DNA from: Spinacia oleracea
Taxonomy: Eukaryota; Streptophyta; Magnoliopsida; Caryophyllales; Amaranthaceae
Length of the DNA: 64,000 bases
Reading direction: 5' to 3'
Assembly (NCBI RefSeq): GCF_020520425.1
Contig: NC_079487.1
Location: forward strand, 6,681,501 to 6,745,500
Part shown: positions 1-11,791 of the stretch, piece by piece
Layout: every line of letters starts with the position of its first letter
How positions within the stretch are numbered: the stretch's first letter is position 1
Position numbers and translations under genes: made by a program
The notes under the pieces: generated by a model
Databases searched by the model: none
The model's input: the letters and a program-made list of their open reading frames with translations, nothing else
Told to the model about the DNA's origin: nothing

Positions 1-150
1 GCGCTGGCGCGCGCAGCGAGCACCATGCGTGATTCCTTGCGATGGTGAGCAGCAGCGATGCGAGGCAGCGCATGGGCTGCGCGCACATGGCCAGCGATGG
101 CTGTGTGCGTGTGGCCCATGGGCGTGCGATGCGTGGGATTGTTACGTTGC
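1..150 (+). repeat. Edge of the GC-rich leader block of element C
   Basis: A strongly GC-rich stretch with GCGC/GCTCGC-type repeats ends at about 150 and passes abruptly into AT-rich leader. It is the reverse complement of the block near 42190-42340 in element B and 51890-52040 in element A. Only its promoter-distal edge lies in the window. Confidence 0.75.
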
Positions 151-1599
151 GCTTGGATCGTTTTGAAATTTTAATTTGAAATTTTCAGTTTACGTAATTT
201 TAATTAATTTTAAAATTAATAATTTAAATTATTTTCTTGGATTTTAATTTTGAATATTGTAATTATAATAAATTTTATTTATTCTAATTATTTTACTAAA
301 ATTAAAATCATGAATTAATTTAAATACGACTGAAATTAAATTAAACTTTTTGGATTCAATTATAAATTTATATGAGCTTTAAATTTTAATTAAATTTGTA
401 TGTTTCCGGTTAGACTAGAAATACATTTTTATGTTTAAAATTAGTAAAGCATATGAATTTATTGGTTTAAGTGGGAGCCCTTTTAGTCATAAACTCTTGA
501 TTAGGTCTACAAACCCTTAAGGTTAAAACAACTTGATTAGAATTAATAAGGACTGAATAATTGGTAGATTATTGGTGCCCTTGATTAATTGCTGCAAATG
601 TTTACGTGATGCATAATGTGTTTTACTAACCAGCTATGTGGGCCATTCATGATAATGAATGGGTGAATGGTATATATTGTATATGTACTGTTTTGCAGGT
701 TATGAAGTGACTAGTATGGCCCAAATAGGATAGAAAATATGGTCTGCGTACCATTAATTTGAATGTAATTGGTCTAAAGTACCAAAGTTGTTTTTCAATA
801 CAAATATGGTCTGCGTACCATCAAATAGTTGTAATTAGTTTTAATTATAGCTTATCCTATTTGAAGAAAATGGTGCCTCCCACGGAGATTTTCAAGACGG
901 ACTTTGAAGTTAAAGCTTCAAGATGAAGTCGGGCCATACTAGATCACATTTATCTTATGCATGTTTTAAGTTATTTATTGCTTTAAATATGTCTTAAAAT
1001 GCATGAGATTACGGCTTGATTATGTTGCATGATTAAGGATTTTAGTTCACTTAAAATCTAACCAACATAGTAAGAGCCTTAAGTTCCAAACTTAAAAATT
1101 GAGTTAAAAGGTGCCATGCCAAAATATACACTTGCTTGGATATCCTTTACATCAATCTAGTAATAGTTTTCGCTCAGCGAGGTGTTACTTATTGGTCCTA
1201 AAGGGGCAAGGTACACAAATAATTGTGAGTACACGTTAGTTTTGGTGAAACTCAACGATATAAGTAAGGAGTCCTTTTATGTCGTGGCAAAATCAATAGG
1301 TTTACCTAATAAGTTCTTAGACGTACCTATCAACCAAGAGTAGTTTCTAGACTATTAGCAAAAAGGCTTTTGCTTACCTAAAATGTTTTAGAATTGAGTC
1401 GACAAACTGTGCTTAATTATTCAATGGTTTTAGGGTCTTGGAATCATTTTATTCACACCTTCCGGAACACATAATTCGAATAAAATGCTAATGACTTGTT
1501 TAAATTACATGATTGCTTTCATTTTCAAGTATTCATGATAAATGTTTAGACTTTGCATGCTTCAATGTATGTTTTAATTATTGTTTATAATTAAATATC

Positions 1600-4500
1600 T
1601 TGCAATGCAATAAATCCTTTTAGAAAGGTAACAGTAAATTTCCTCGATTGGTAGTGAATTCAAGAACGATTCACGGAAATGAGAGAAAATGAGCGATTTA
1701 AAATGTACGTTTCTTTTAATGACTTTTATGGTTGTTTTCGAGTACCAAAATTGAATGGCAAACCGATTGGTGCTTGTGAATTCAAAATACAATGTAGTTT
1801 TGAGATCATAAAGCATTGAGTTTAAACGCTCAGCTTTACCAATGGTTAACAACCTAAAATCTTTTTTCCATTTAATTCTCGAATGAGTCTAGTCCCTAGA
1901 CATTCGAATAGATCGATGCTTAGAGAACTTTAGAAGCTTCTGGTAAGATCATCTAGTTGAAACAGAATATTCAACATAAATAAAATGGTAAGAACTCTGT
2001 TGGAATGACATCGGACATGTCTAACAAAGTATAAAAGTCAACACTATAGAATTCAATTCTTAAGAAAGGGTACAAGAAATAGGAAAACAAAGGAACAAAT
2101 GAAAGGAATTTATAATTCCGTTTCTACCTATAAGTTTATGTTTAAAGAGAAGTGACCTAGGAATCAAACTTTCTTGGTATCATATACCGCTTGAGGTTCT
2201 TACTTCGGTAATAACTCAAATAATGGAAGCTAGGCTACACTGATGGCCTACAAGTGGGAAATGAAGCATGGCATTGCTACATTAATTGTAGGGTCATCTA
2301 AGTTTGTTTTAAGTCCTTTCAAAGGCTGGAACTTAATGGCTATTTTGTTCCATAATCAGCATACCTAAATTTCTACTTCAAACACAGAAAGACTCACATT
2401 CAAGAAAAACAAAAACAATGTTTGTTTATTTATTTGAATGAAATGGTCAATTACAGGTTGAGTCAATATGCTTGATTAAAACAAACAACTCTTTAAAGAA
2501 CTTTACTAGGTTCAAATCAACCCCTTGATTTGAGTTCCACTAATCTTTGGCATTGTTGCTTAGACCATATTAACAAGTTAACATTCATAAGCTCTATTTT
2601 GATGGACTTTTGAAAGTTGATTGATTTCTAGATCATTTTAAGACAACTAGTCTTACTTGTTGAAAGTAACAAAAGATATGAACTATTGTTAGAACGCCTA
2701 GACAATAGAGTTCAAAGCTAAAGAAAGATTTTATGACTTTATTATTTCACATGGATTTGAGTGAATATAGGTTTATTTACTCAAAGTGATATAAGTTTGA
2801 ATCTGTTTGACTAGTTCAACGATTCAGAAGTATAAAATCCACTTGGCAAGAAATCATAAAGATCTAGGTTAGATCATGTTGATGATTACTTAAGTCAAGA
2901 ATGATCATCAATGATTGTGTGTTGTAATTTCACAATCTAGCTCCATAAGATATGACATATCTAAGTTGGAATAATCGAAGTTAATTAGTACTTGATTCGA
3001 TTAATGATGAATCATAAAGACTTTTCCTATAATTTCTAAACAAAATGCTCAACTACCACCAAACTAAACCAAATTCGTCAAAGCTATTGAAAAGTAATTT
3101 CAAAATATCTTTTCATAATATATCTAAAGAGTTCCTAAACTCAGTGGGAGCTTAGTGTTTGTTATTCAACAAACTAAGGCCCCAAGTATAGATATATGTT
3201 TCATTGTGATTTATTCAAATGAGACACAAGGGTATTGTTTCTACCACGAATTTTTGAGAACATAATGTTTGTTTGCTCGAAATAATGTCCTTTTGGAGAT
3301 TCGTTTCCAAAATGACAAGTGGGAGAAAATAGACCTCGAAAGTCTTCGAGGCGAACAACAAACATAAACGGACATTCCGGAGGCTTTTCGAAGTGCTTCA
3401 GAAAACCCGAACGTATTCTTTAAGGACTTTAGAAGTGGCTTTTAAAGAATAGACATCTCTTAGAAGACTTTACAAGTGCTTCAAGGAGAACAGAATATTC
3501 AAAGGACTTTCAAGTGGCTATTGATATTCTATTGTTTGATGTTCTATACCCAAGTAGGCATAGAGTTCAAGTCACTGAAACTATGAGATTCTTCTATTAG
3601 ATAGTGAAGAAACATGGAGTTCAGGTCACTGAAACTATGCAATTCTTCTATTAGATAGTAAAGAAACCTACAACTTGCAGTCAAACTATTAGAAGTGACT
3701 TGTAAGAAAGCTATGACGAAACCCAGATTCCCTAAAATGGTTAGAGGCCATATATAGACTCAAATGTTTTAAATGGTTAGAGGCCATAAAACATACTCAA
3801 TGTTTTGATGACAAAATTGAAATTTTGTTGATTTGCAAGAATAGTTTCACACCTATTGGTTGCAAGTTTGTTTTAAGGATAAAAATCATCAAACATGGAA
3901 TTGTGTTCACACACAAAGCTAGATTAGTTGCTAAAGGTTACAAGCAAATTCATGGCATGGATTGTGTTGAAACCTCATGCAAAATCGTAATGCTTAAGTC
4001 TATAATTCAAGCAATGATTGCATATTGGTACATATGGCAATTGGATGACAAAACGTATTCCTCAATCAAATGTTGGAATATAATATGTACATGGTATGTC
4101 ATAGAATTTGTGGATCCAAATAAATGCTTGAAAAGGAAAGCTAGCTTATAAAATCTAAGTACAGATTTAAGCAAGCAATTGGGAATTGGAACTGTATTTT
4201 AAATGAAGCTAATAAGCATTTTAGTTTCATAAAATATACATGATTCTTATAGATGTATAAGAAGTTTAGTGGGAGTACATAAAAACTTATTTGGTCCTAT
4301 GTGTATCACACACATATCTCTCTATTGTGAAATAACATTCAAATTCTAATGACTTAGATTTGAAATTATTCATCAATAATGGACCATGGCGAAACTTAGT
4401 ACATATTGGGTATTAAGATCTATTTACAAAGATCTTATAATATTGTTTTAGATTAAGTAATGGCATTTACTAAATCAAACACGAAAGTCTTCATTGGAGA

Positions 4501-5560
4501 TATTCGACCCATGTGAATAAATCTAAGTAAAGGATGTTTGAACTATGTATAAGCATTTACTAAGTTAAACATCAAAGAGTCTAAATGAGATTCTTAACCT
4601 ATATTATATGTCAAAGGATTTAGCTGAATTTAGTATCTACTGAAACTAGATAAGCTAAAGTTACATGAATAGAATTCAATTGGGAAATATTCTGCAAAAG
4701 AATTTATCATGTATGATATAATATGAGGATCTCTAAAAACGTATCGTATGACTTTAGGCATGACGAACATATACCAATCTCTATTGATCTAAGTGAAGAT
4801 CAACTAGATTGAGATCAAGAATACTTATGGTACTTGAAATGGTACATAGGAATAGTTCATGATTCAAGGAAATAAAGATATTCTAAATATTGATGCTACA
4901 CGCATAAACACTGGCAAAGGATCAAGCAAGACCCTTTGGAGTTAACCATTGATAAGGACAAGCTATAGAGCATCGTGTTTTGAAATGGCAACATGGATTG
5001 GAGACCATGAGTTGTTGCGTGGGAAATTAAATATTAATTTCTATGTTCTAAGATACAACTGGAAAGTCTTCCACATATCTGTGAACTGCTTGGATAAGTA
5101 AATCCAAACAAAGCATCACTAGCAACCTAAACAGTTGAAGTAAAAGTACTTATTGCCTAAGAAGCAATAAAACAGGGTTGTTTGTTTATGTTAAAGAGTT
5201 TCTTCACTGAACTTGGGTAGATCATATGTCTTCTGACTTGATGGTTCTTCATTGCAAGATGCGTAGAACTACTCTTGTAGCTAGAAGGAATAGATCACAA
5301 AATAAACACACTCAAAAGATCTTATCATCATATCTCGAAGAACATTCGATGAAAGGATATTAAGATTGGCAAAGCATGATAACTAAACCTATGCAACAAG
5401 TGAGAAACAACACTCACATTGTGGCACTGGAAATCAAGCATAGCTTTGAATTCCATGAACTGTTTTAAAGATGGGTTTGAGGCCCATGGTTATAAAACAT
5501 TGGGGTTGAACATTTATCATATATGAAATGTGTTTTCATATTCCATTTAATCTTGGTTTA
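1600..5560 (+). pseudogene. Decayed copia gag-pol of element C
   Basis: This segment corresponds in order to the gag-pol part of element A (about 46390-50510 on the opposite strand), but it carries stops and indels throughout and does not code for a complete protein. The clearest island is 3825-4151. The same decayed sequence is present in element B (about 36720-40745). Gag is not recognisable by eye. I infer it to be non-coding filler or cis-acting sequence retained for element length. Confidence 0.7.
3825..4151 (+). pseudogene. Copia reverse transcriptase relic in element C
   Basis: An open stretch of 108 codons whose translation matches the N-terminal part of a copia reverse transcriptase. 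It has the residues KARLVAKGYKQIH followed by a degraded copy of the METFSPV-type block and MLKSI, which align with KARLIAKGYRQVH and MLKSIRIM in element A. The catalytic YVDD motif is not in this stretch, and the part after WQLDDKT is no longer RT-like. A sister relic of 105 codons with about ten amino-acid differences is at 38154-38471 in element B. It is almost certainly not a functional enzyme. Confidence 0.75.
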
Positions 5561-6305
5561 GTATTAAATGATGAGTCCCTTCAATTTGACAATATATTCA
5601 AGATAGACTGTCAGGACCAGTCCTGTGACTAAGAAATGTCTATCAAGTGAACTTGAATGTCAAAAGTTGAAAATGGTCCCCAGTCGGAGTTTTCTATAAA
5701 ATTGGACGCATAGAAAATGTTAGACGACTAGAATGCAAGATGACTAGTAGTTCTGTTTCTTGAACTATGTGGACATGGCAATGTCATAATCATTTGCATA
5801 GATACTTACTTTGGGAAGACTAGTATCGGACAAGACCTATGAAACTTTACTGTAAGAGATGAAAATCTGTCATAAGTAAATTTCATTAAAATTATTAGAC
5901 ACTAAATCCTCAATACCTGAGTGATTTGAGATTACTTGTTTGAGAACTGGTTGCTTTGACGTTGACCAACCGTCGCACCGTAAAAGGAGGCTATAAAGGC
6001 AACGCTCAGGTAATCACCTGTCAAACGAAGTCTAATCTCAAGATCGCAAGATTGGGATTGTCCTCCCATAAATCGGGATGAGATGCTTAAAAGTTGTACA
6101 AGGCCACTCGGAGAGCTAGAAACTGTGAAATGCATGGCCGTGCTCGGATGAATCATAGGCTATGATTATTTGTTTATTTGATCAGTTGAACTCTGAAACC
6201 GAGAAACACCTCTGGACATAATAAGGATGACAACTCTTACCTTATGTTCAAGAGCAAGCATCGAGCGACAAAGGAATTAGAAAATGCACACTTGTCCCTA
6301 AGGAC

Positions 6306-6316
6306 AAGTGGGAGAC
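6306..6316 (+). promoter_or_regulatory. Polypurine tract of element C
   Basis: The sequence AAGTGGGAGAC lies directly before the LTR start TGAAGG at 6317. It is the expected plus-strand priming site for an LTR retrotransposon. The same tract abuts the 3' LTRs of elements A (45614-45624) and B (35929-35939) on the opposite strand. Confidence 0.8.
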
Positions 6317-6631
6317 TGAAGGAAATAATGCCCTTGGTCCAAGTATGCATTCAATGTTAAGTCTAATAAATGCGGTTCAGTATTAATTAACAAGTTAATA
6401 ATTCAGTGAGATCAAGTGAGCTGGATGCCTAGCTAGAGGCCGCTTCAGTTCAAGTGGAATTAATGATATTAATCCACAGCTTACTCTTGACTGAACCCGT
6501 AGGGTCACACAAATATTACGTAAACGGATCAAGTATTTAATGGCATTAAATACTCCATCTATGGATATTCGGAATCGACGGATCTTGGTTTCAGTGGGAG
6601 CTGAGATCGTCACAGGCAAGAAATGAATACT

Positions 6632-6952
6632 CCGGAAACGATGATATTGCCGGAAACGAAAATATGGATCGTATCGGAAATATAAATATTATCCAAGTCG
6701 TAGATGTTGCCGGAAACGGAAACATGGTACGTATCGGAAAATATTATCGGAAATGGAAATATTGCCGGAATCGGAAATATTGCCGGAAACGGAAATATTG
6801 TCAGAATCGGAAATATTATCGGAATCGGAAAATAATTCCGGAAACGGAAATATTAAATATTTTCTCGAAACGGAAATTGATTCCGGAATCGGAAATATTG
6901 AATATTGTTCGTATCGGAAATGAATTCCGGAATCGGGAAATTAATCGGAAGC
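6632..6952 (+). repeat. CGGAA motif array in the copia LTR
   Basis: I count about 21 CGGAA motifs in roughly 320 bp, often paired as CCGGAAACGGAAAT or CCGGAATCGGAAAT and separated by ATATT-type spacers. The array lies upstream of the TATA box, in the part of the LTR expected to be U3. The same array, inverted, is in the LTRs at 35280-35620, 44980-45300, 54040-54365 and 54780-55105. Its density suggests binding sites for a host factor, but no factor can be named. Confidence 0.85.
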
Positions 6953-7348
6953 GTATCGTACGAATTAGCATCGGACGAGGCCTGCCAGACGAAGGCCCAG
7001 CACGAAGTCGGGCCATCGCCCAGCAAGCCAGCGCGCCACAAACGCACCAGCCAAGGCTGCGCCAGGCCCACCGCAAGGCAGGCCCAGCGCGCGCCAAGGC
7101 TGCGGCAGCGTGTGGGCTTGCGGCAGTGGGCTGCGAGCTCGCGGGCTGCGCGCGCGCGCATGGCGCCCCTCGTGGGCTGCTGTGCGTGCGTGTGTGTTTG
7201 TGTGCTACTCGAATCCTAAAGCTACCGGGATTTGTCATATGATTAAATCTAATCCTAAAAGATTTAGTTTATTTAATTAGAGTCCTAGTAGGATTATAAT
7301 TAAATAAATTAGTATCCTAATAGGATTCCAAATCCTTTTCCATAACTC

Positions 7349-7355
7349 TATAAAT
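7349..7355 (+). promoter_or_regulatory. TATA box of copia LTR C
   Basis: TATAAAT inside CTCTATAAATGGG, about 360 bp before the LTR end and downstream of the CGGAA array. Equivalent TATA boxes on the minus strand are at 53645-53652 (element A) and 43924-43931 (element B). Transcription would start about 30 bp downstream. Confidence 0.65.
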
Positions 7356-7716
7356 GGGTGTCTAGGGTCACATATTTACATCGAGCATTCGAGTATTCAA
7401 AGTGAGTTTTTGAGAGCAAAATTCAGTTACACAATTGCCTATAAAGTGCCGAAAATAAGTAGTACCTTAAGGGCGATTCTAGTTGGTCAATCTTAAGGCG
7501 GATCCGGACGTGCTGTGGATCGGACTATCTACGGAGGGACGACACTTGGAGTCCTAAAGACTTGTTCTTGTTCGGTTCGGGCGCAGCTAGGGAAGGCACG
7601 CAACAAAGAGTATGCATCTAAACTATGCTAAATGATTATGTGTAAATAATATGTTTTCCTGGCTTTATGGTTTTTCCGCATGATTTATGAATTTTCATAT
7701 GTATAATAACCTAACA

Positions 7717-9409
7717 TTACCATCCTTAAATGTTATGTAAATATCTTAATAGAGAAATATCGTCTTGGACAATCCTCTATTCCTCCTTTCTCATATCAAC
7801 ATAGAGAACATTTTTTTGGACAACCGTCCTCTATTCTTCCTTTTTTAAACAAAAATAAATAAAAAATTTGCTTGATGCCCATTATTGCCAAATAATAATT
7901 TATAACAAAACTCTCAATGAATTGAATATAAACTACAATGTATACAGAAAAAATAAATAGATCAAAGTTTCTATTTCATAGTAGAATTACATATGATTCA
8001 AATACAAAGTACTTTGTGATAGATAAATGGGAGATCAACGAAAACAATAAATTAATCGTACAAAAGGTTCCTCTGTTCTAGCTAGCTCTATATCGTATCA
8101 AACAAAAAGATCTTTTCTTTTCTAACTTTGATTAATCTGCACACAGCAGAACAAAAAAAAGAGAAAATTTAGATTCAGCAATTACTTAACCCAATCAAAT
8201 TAAATCATCATCTAGTTCTGTTTTTTAAAACTGCAATAATCACATATAACGATTACAAAGATATGCACCAAAAGAAAAATTATACCTAACGAGTTAAATT
8301 AAGTCGATTAGAAATTAGAAGAAAAATAGGTTCAAATCTCAAATAACCAAAAAGCATAAGAAGTTGAATATTTTACCACTGCAGCAAAAATAAAGTTAAA
8401 CAAGAACAAAAAAAACTCTTCAAGTTCCAACTAATCATCTCATCACCTTCGATTAAATCTGCGATATCCAATAGAAAATTAAAAGAATCAGAAACATCGA
8501 TTAATTTTTCAAGAACATAAAAGCACATTGTACAAATTAAAGATCTAAAATTCATTTTGAAAACCCTTTAAATACAAAGAAAGTTTTACAGACATATCAT
8601 ACTCAAATTTAGAGAAACATCAAAGATTCATATTAGAGAAACCCTAAAACAGGGAGGGGGAAACCGAAACACCTAACCAATTTCACATACAAATTTAAAA
8701 TTCCCAAATATTATATTGCCAATTGTAGATCTAAAAGAGAAAATAACTACGACTCACGAGTATCACAATAAATAATAAATTAATATCAAGTGCAGTGTTG
8801 ACGGCGATCGAACCTCGATAGACTTCATCCTCATGCAAGCGGTGATCTGCGATGCCTAACAGCGGCCGGTAATTCAGTGGCGTTAAATGCTTTAAGAAAG
8901 AAGAGAATGACTAAGAGAGATATATTTATAGGAGTACAAAAAAATGAAGAAGAAACTAATGAAGAAATTGCAATTAAGGTGAAATTGTTGAGTATGCTTT
9001 CGTATGAGGGAAAGAAAATATAGAGGTGAGAGGAGAGATAAAGTTAAACCAAAATTGTGGTTAGTGAGGAAGTGACGCTGGGACTTGAGAGTTTAAGGGT
9101 TTCATTTGCTAATTAAATGGAAAAAAATTAAAGAAAAAAGAGAATTTTTATTAAAAAAAACTTTATTTGAAATAAATGGATACACGGTGGTGTCGAACAC
9201 CGTTCTATATTCTCCATAATAATATTTGGTTAATTTACTTTTATTCTGGTAAAAGCAATTAACTGGTAGCATAGGAAGCACGCAACATTGATCTATGATA
9301 GGCGTTTTCTATTCTATTTCCTGTTCAACAGTGATCTATGAAAGGTGTTTTCTATACCGGTGGAGATCGCTTATCTCACTTAACCGTTCTCTATCTTGTG
9401 TTTCTTATT
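7717..9409. other. AT-rich DNA without a recognised gene
   Basis: I see no convincing ORF, RNA gene or element end. A degenerate motif of the form GGACAACCGTCCTCTATTC recurs at about 7769, 7818, 9193 and 9377 and may be a relic of subterminal transposon repeats. Two copies of TGATCTATGA(T/A)AGG(C/T)GTTTTCTAT lie at about 9288 and 9333. Confidence 0.5.
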
Positions 9410-9724
9410 CTAATTTTTGTAGTAGTGTCCTAATCCAGTTTCTTTTCCTTTCAAAGATTTCCAAAGGCTCCATCTACTCCTCATCCAATCCCACTTGTTT
9501 CTAAGTTTGTTTTTGTCATAAACTAGGTTAGTCCTCTTTTGAAACTCCACTTCTAACACCTTCCAGATCATTCTTTGTGAGATTGTTGCACCACGTTTAC
9601 CCTTACTCCTCTCCGCAAATTGAATACATACATCACAAAAAATATGTAACGTATCCTTAGACCAATTTGCCCGACTCCCCCCACCTTTGTTTTCTTCATT
9701 GACCCACTTCTTGTTGGGTGGCAT
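9410..9724 (-). CDS. Myb/SANT-like DNA-binding domain protein, truncated
   Basis: A frame of 104 codons from an ATG at 9724. Residues about 18-95 resemble the plant Myb/SANT-like domain (Myb_DNA-bind_3 type). W21 in NWSKD opens the first helix, FCDVCIQ follows, and the paired tryptophans in NKWDWMRSRWSLWKSLKG stand where the last helix is expected, followed by the typical KETGLG. In intact relatives the protein continues after this point. Here it leaves the family pattern and stops a few codons later, so it is probably a truncated or broken copy, or the first exon of a split gene. Such proteins are often encoded by or derived from PIF/Harbinger transposons. The function is not known. Confidence 0.55.
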   Translation of the reverse strand: MPPNKKWVNEENKGGGSRANWSKDTLHIFCDVCIQFAERSKGKRGATISQRMIWKVLEVEFQKRTNLVYDKNKLRNKWDWMRSRWSLWKSLKGKETGLGHYYKN

Positions 9725-10019
9725 CTAAATACATATATACACTTAGTTACGCTAATAGACGAACTATTGTGTCAATTAACATAGATAATAAAGCATAGAC
9801 AAGTAACCCATATGAAACACGAAAGCAAAAATGAATACAAGTATAGCCAAAAGTAGCTAGCTAAATAAACATTACATTCATAGAAATGTTAAGTCTCACA
9901 GTTGTATGATTTAAGCATACCTAAATTATAATACATAAGTTCAGTTTGTCATCTTAATTAATACAAGTCGATAACATAATTAGCTAGAAACAAAATGCTA
10001 ATCATATCAAGTGGGTCTA

Positions 10020-10310
10020 CTAATTTCCATTCATTTTTTCTACATACAAGAACCTTATCCATTCAAGCCTTGAATTATCATCAGGTAAGCCATGTAAAAT
10101 TATCCTCCTTTGCGAATCTTCGATCAAAGTGCAAGCAAAACAGAATTCACGACTTCCATTAATTAAGTTGGGCTTTGAAACTAACTTTGCAATGGAATCC
10201 TCGAGTGTAGGGGAAGAATCAACTAAAGAATCCACTACCATTTCATCCTTACTTTCATCCCTTCCATCACAGAACCAATTTTCTCCATCCACAATGCACA
10301 ACAAATACAT
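10020..10310 (-). CDS. Hypothetical protein, possible C-terminal part of a Myb/SANT-like or transposon protein
   Basis: A frame of 96 codons on the minus strand. I do not recognise it securely. It is acidic in the middle (DESKDEMVVDS), and its end (RRIILHGLPDDNSRLEWIRFLY) vaguely resembles the C-terminal ends of plant transposon-derived proteins that finish with a leucine-rich RLxWL segment. It lies 300 bp upstream of the Myb/SANT-like frame on the same strand, so the two could belong to one decayed element. It could equally be a chance ORF. Confidence 0.25.
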   Translation of the reverse strand: MYLLCIVDGENWFCDGRDESKDEMVVDSLVDSSPTLEDSIAKLVSKPNLINGSREFCFACTLIEDSQRRIILHGLPDDNSRLEWIRFLYVEKMNGN

Positions 10311-10489
10311 AAAGCTTCACTCATATTAGGTTCACTCAAACTGTTAACCCCACCTTCTCTATCGTCATTATTGTTCTTGTTCTCCATCTATATATGTTAA
10401 ATAGAAGAACAAGTCACATTATGTTTAATCAAATAACACATTCACAGGAATACAAATATCATATTAAAAAATCACAATGCACCAACAAA

Positions 10490-11450
10490 ATCAATGGGAG
10501 CATAAAAATGCATAAATTTGACTAATGACTGAAAATTTGACTAAAATTACAAAATCACAAAATCACAGCTAACACATTTTCATTAATACCATAAAAATGC
10601 ATAACTTAAATAATGACTGAAAATTTGACTAAAATTAACCAACAAATATTAAAAATACCAGGAGAAGTGGAGCTTCACAATTTTCAACTTGGAAGAAAAT
10701 CACCTGTATATGAATTTTTTGACAAGAACAAAAAAAAATTAAAAAAATCATATTTGAGTAGGAAAAAAAATCAAAAAAATAGCAGGCAAAAAACAGTTAA
10801 AATAAATAAGCAGAAAAATTTTAAAAAAATCAAGAAAAAAATGCAGAAAACTTTAAAATATATCACAAGTATGGAGGGGAATTAAGAGAAAAAAATAAAT
10901 AAATAAAACTTTAAAGAATTGACGCAGGGAAGGGAGAAAATAAAGTGGCGCATGAACAAAAAAAAGCCAGATTTTAAAAAAAACATAATTTTCCTTAAAC
11001 AAATGCCGCACGAAAATATTACAGGAAAAAAAAAGAACAGATTTTTCTTCCAAAAATGGCGCAGGGGGGTTAAAAAAGAGAGAGAGAAATTAATCAAGAA
11101 AAAAAATCTAATAATATATAAGGAGTAATTGGAGGAGATAAAGGGGAGAAATTAAACAAAAAAAATACAGAATCATAAAAAAAAAGCAGAAAGGTAGAAA
11201 AAAATCAAGAAAAAAAAATCTATGAGGAGTAAAAAGAGGAGACAAAATTTTCAGAAATAACAAATTAAACGCAAGATCAACGCAAATAAATAATTTACAA
11301 AAAAATTTGCAGAAAAAATTTACAAAAAATTCAACATAAAAACGAAAAGGGGCAAAATAAAATTTGCAGAAATTATTTACAACAAATTTAACAAAAAAAT
11401 CCAAGATAAATCGAAAAGTAAATAACAAGAAAAAATTTACAAATACCTTC
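10490..11450. repeat. A-rich, purine-biased tract of about 1 kb
   Basis: The plus strand is dominated by A with some G and few T or C runs; blocks such as AAAAAAATC and AGAAAAAATTTAC repeat loosely. At the left edge a segment containing ATGACTGAAAATTTGAC occurs twice (about 10525 and 10613). All ORFs across it, on either strand, are low-complexity Lys- or Phe-rich frames, which I do not regard as genes. Confidence 0.7.
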
Positions 11451-11660
11451 TTGGATCTACTATGGAGAGGTGAAAGCTAGAGAGAATTCCCATGATGAAT
11501 GAACGGTGGGTGAAGAATTCAATTTGAAAGGTAGGTGAAAGAATGAAATAAATGAAAGTCAGTAGAATGAATATGGGTTGCTGAGGCTAATCTCGAAATT
11601 TCACATTAAAATCAGAAACCTCTAATTGCAAACGTTGCTATGAGCTACGTTTTTTTATTT

Positions 11661-11791
11661 AGCGGATTCTTTTCAATCCGCTATTCCACTCCCCTAACAT
11701 CCAAACACCCCAATTAGAGGTTTTGAAAGGGCAAACCTCTAAATTGGTTCAAACCTCTAATTTTCTCCCAAACCTCTAACATCCAAACACC
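11661..11791 (-). repeat. Possible terminal region of a Tourist-like or Harbinger-like element
   Basis: Read on the minus strand, the block starts with GGTGTTTGGATGTTAGAGG (ending at 11791), a sequence typical of Tourist/PIF-type terminal repeats. A second GGGGTGTTTGGATGTTAG follows about 80 bp further in (11695-11710). AAACCTCTAA recurs four times between them, and a perfect 8 bp stem, AGCGGATT/AATCCGCT, lies at 11661-11682. I found no matching opposite terminus, so this may be a lone end. The Myb/SANT-like frame at 9410-9724 could be part of the same element. Confidence 0.35.

Larger units (their letters stand above)
1..7716 (+). mobile_element. Copia LTR retrotransposon C, non-autonomous, 5' end outside window
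   Basis: This is the 3' three quarters of a Ty1/copia-type element in + orientation. Read as reverse complement it is colinear with element B (34540-55413) over its whole length: leader with GC-rich block (1 to about 1590), decayed gag-pol (about 1600-5560), 3' non-coding region, polypurine tract and one LTR (6317-7716). The 5' LTR and primer site lie left of the window, so the target duplication cannot be tested; the right flank is TTACC (7717-7721). No long sense ORF survives. Because B carries the same decay, the decay predates the separation of the two copies. Classification as copia rests on the reverse-transcriptase relic at 3825-4151 and on similarity to the coding element A. Confidence 0.9.
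6317..7716 (+). repeat. 3' LTR of copia element C
   Basis: A 1.4 kb long terminal repeat beginning TGAAGGAAATAATGCCC and ending CCTAACA (5'-TG...CA-3'). It matches the LTRs of A and B in reverse complement. Parts in order: U3 start, a CGGAA-rich array (6632-6952), a GC-rich block (about 6975-7200), an AT-rich stretch with a TATA box (7349-7355), then R/U5 sequence to the end. Antisense frames inside it, such as 6395-6619, recur in other copies because the DNA is nearly the same. Confidence 0.93.

Noticed and set aside
6664..7242. 192-codon ORF rich in Arg/Asn/Tyr and its opposites; similar frames in the LTRs near 44745-45266 and 53761-54330
   Set aside because: They read through the CGGAA array and the GC-rich LTR block; repeat-driven, not conserved as proteins.
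10613..11428. Lys-rich (+) and Phe-rich (-) ORFs
   Set aside because: Low-complexity translations of the A-rich tract.
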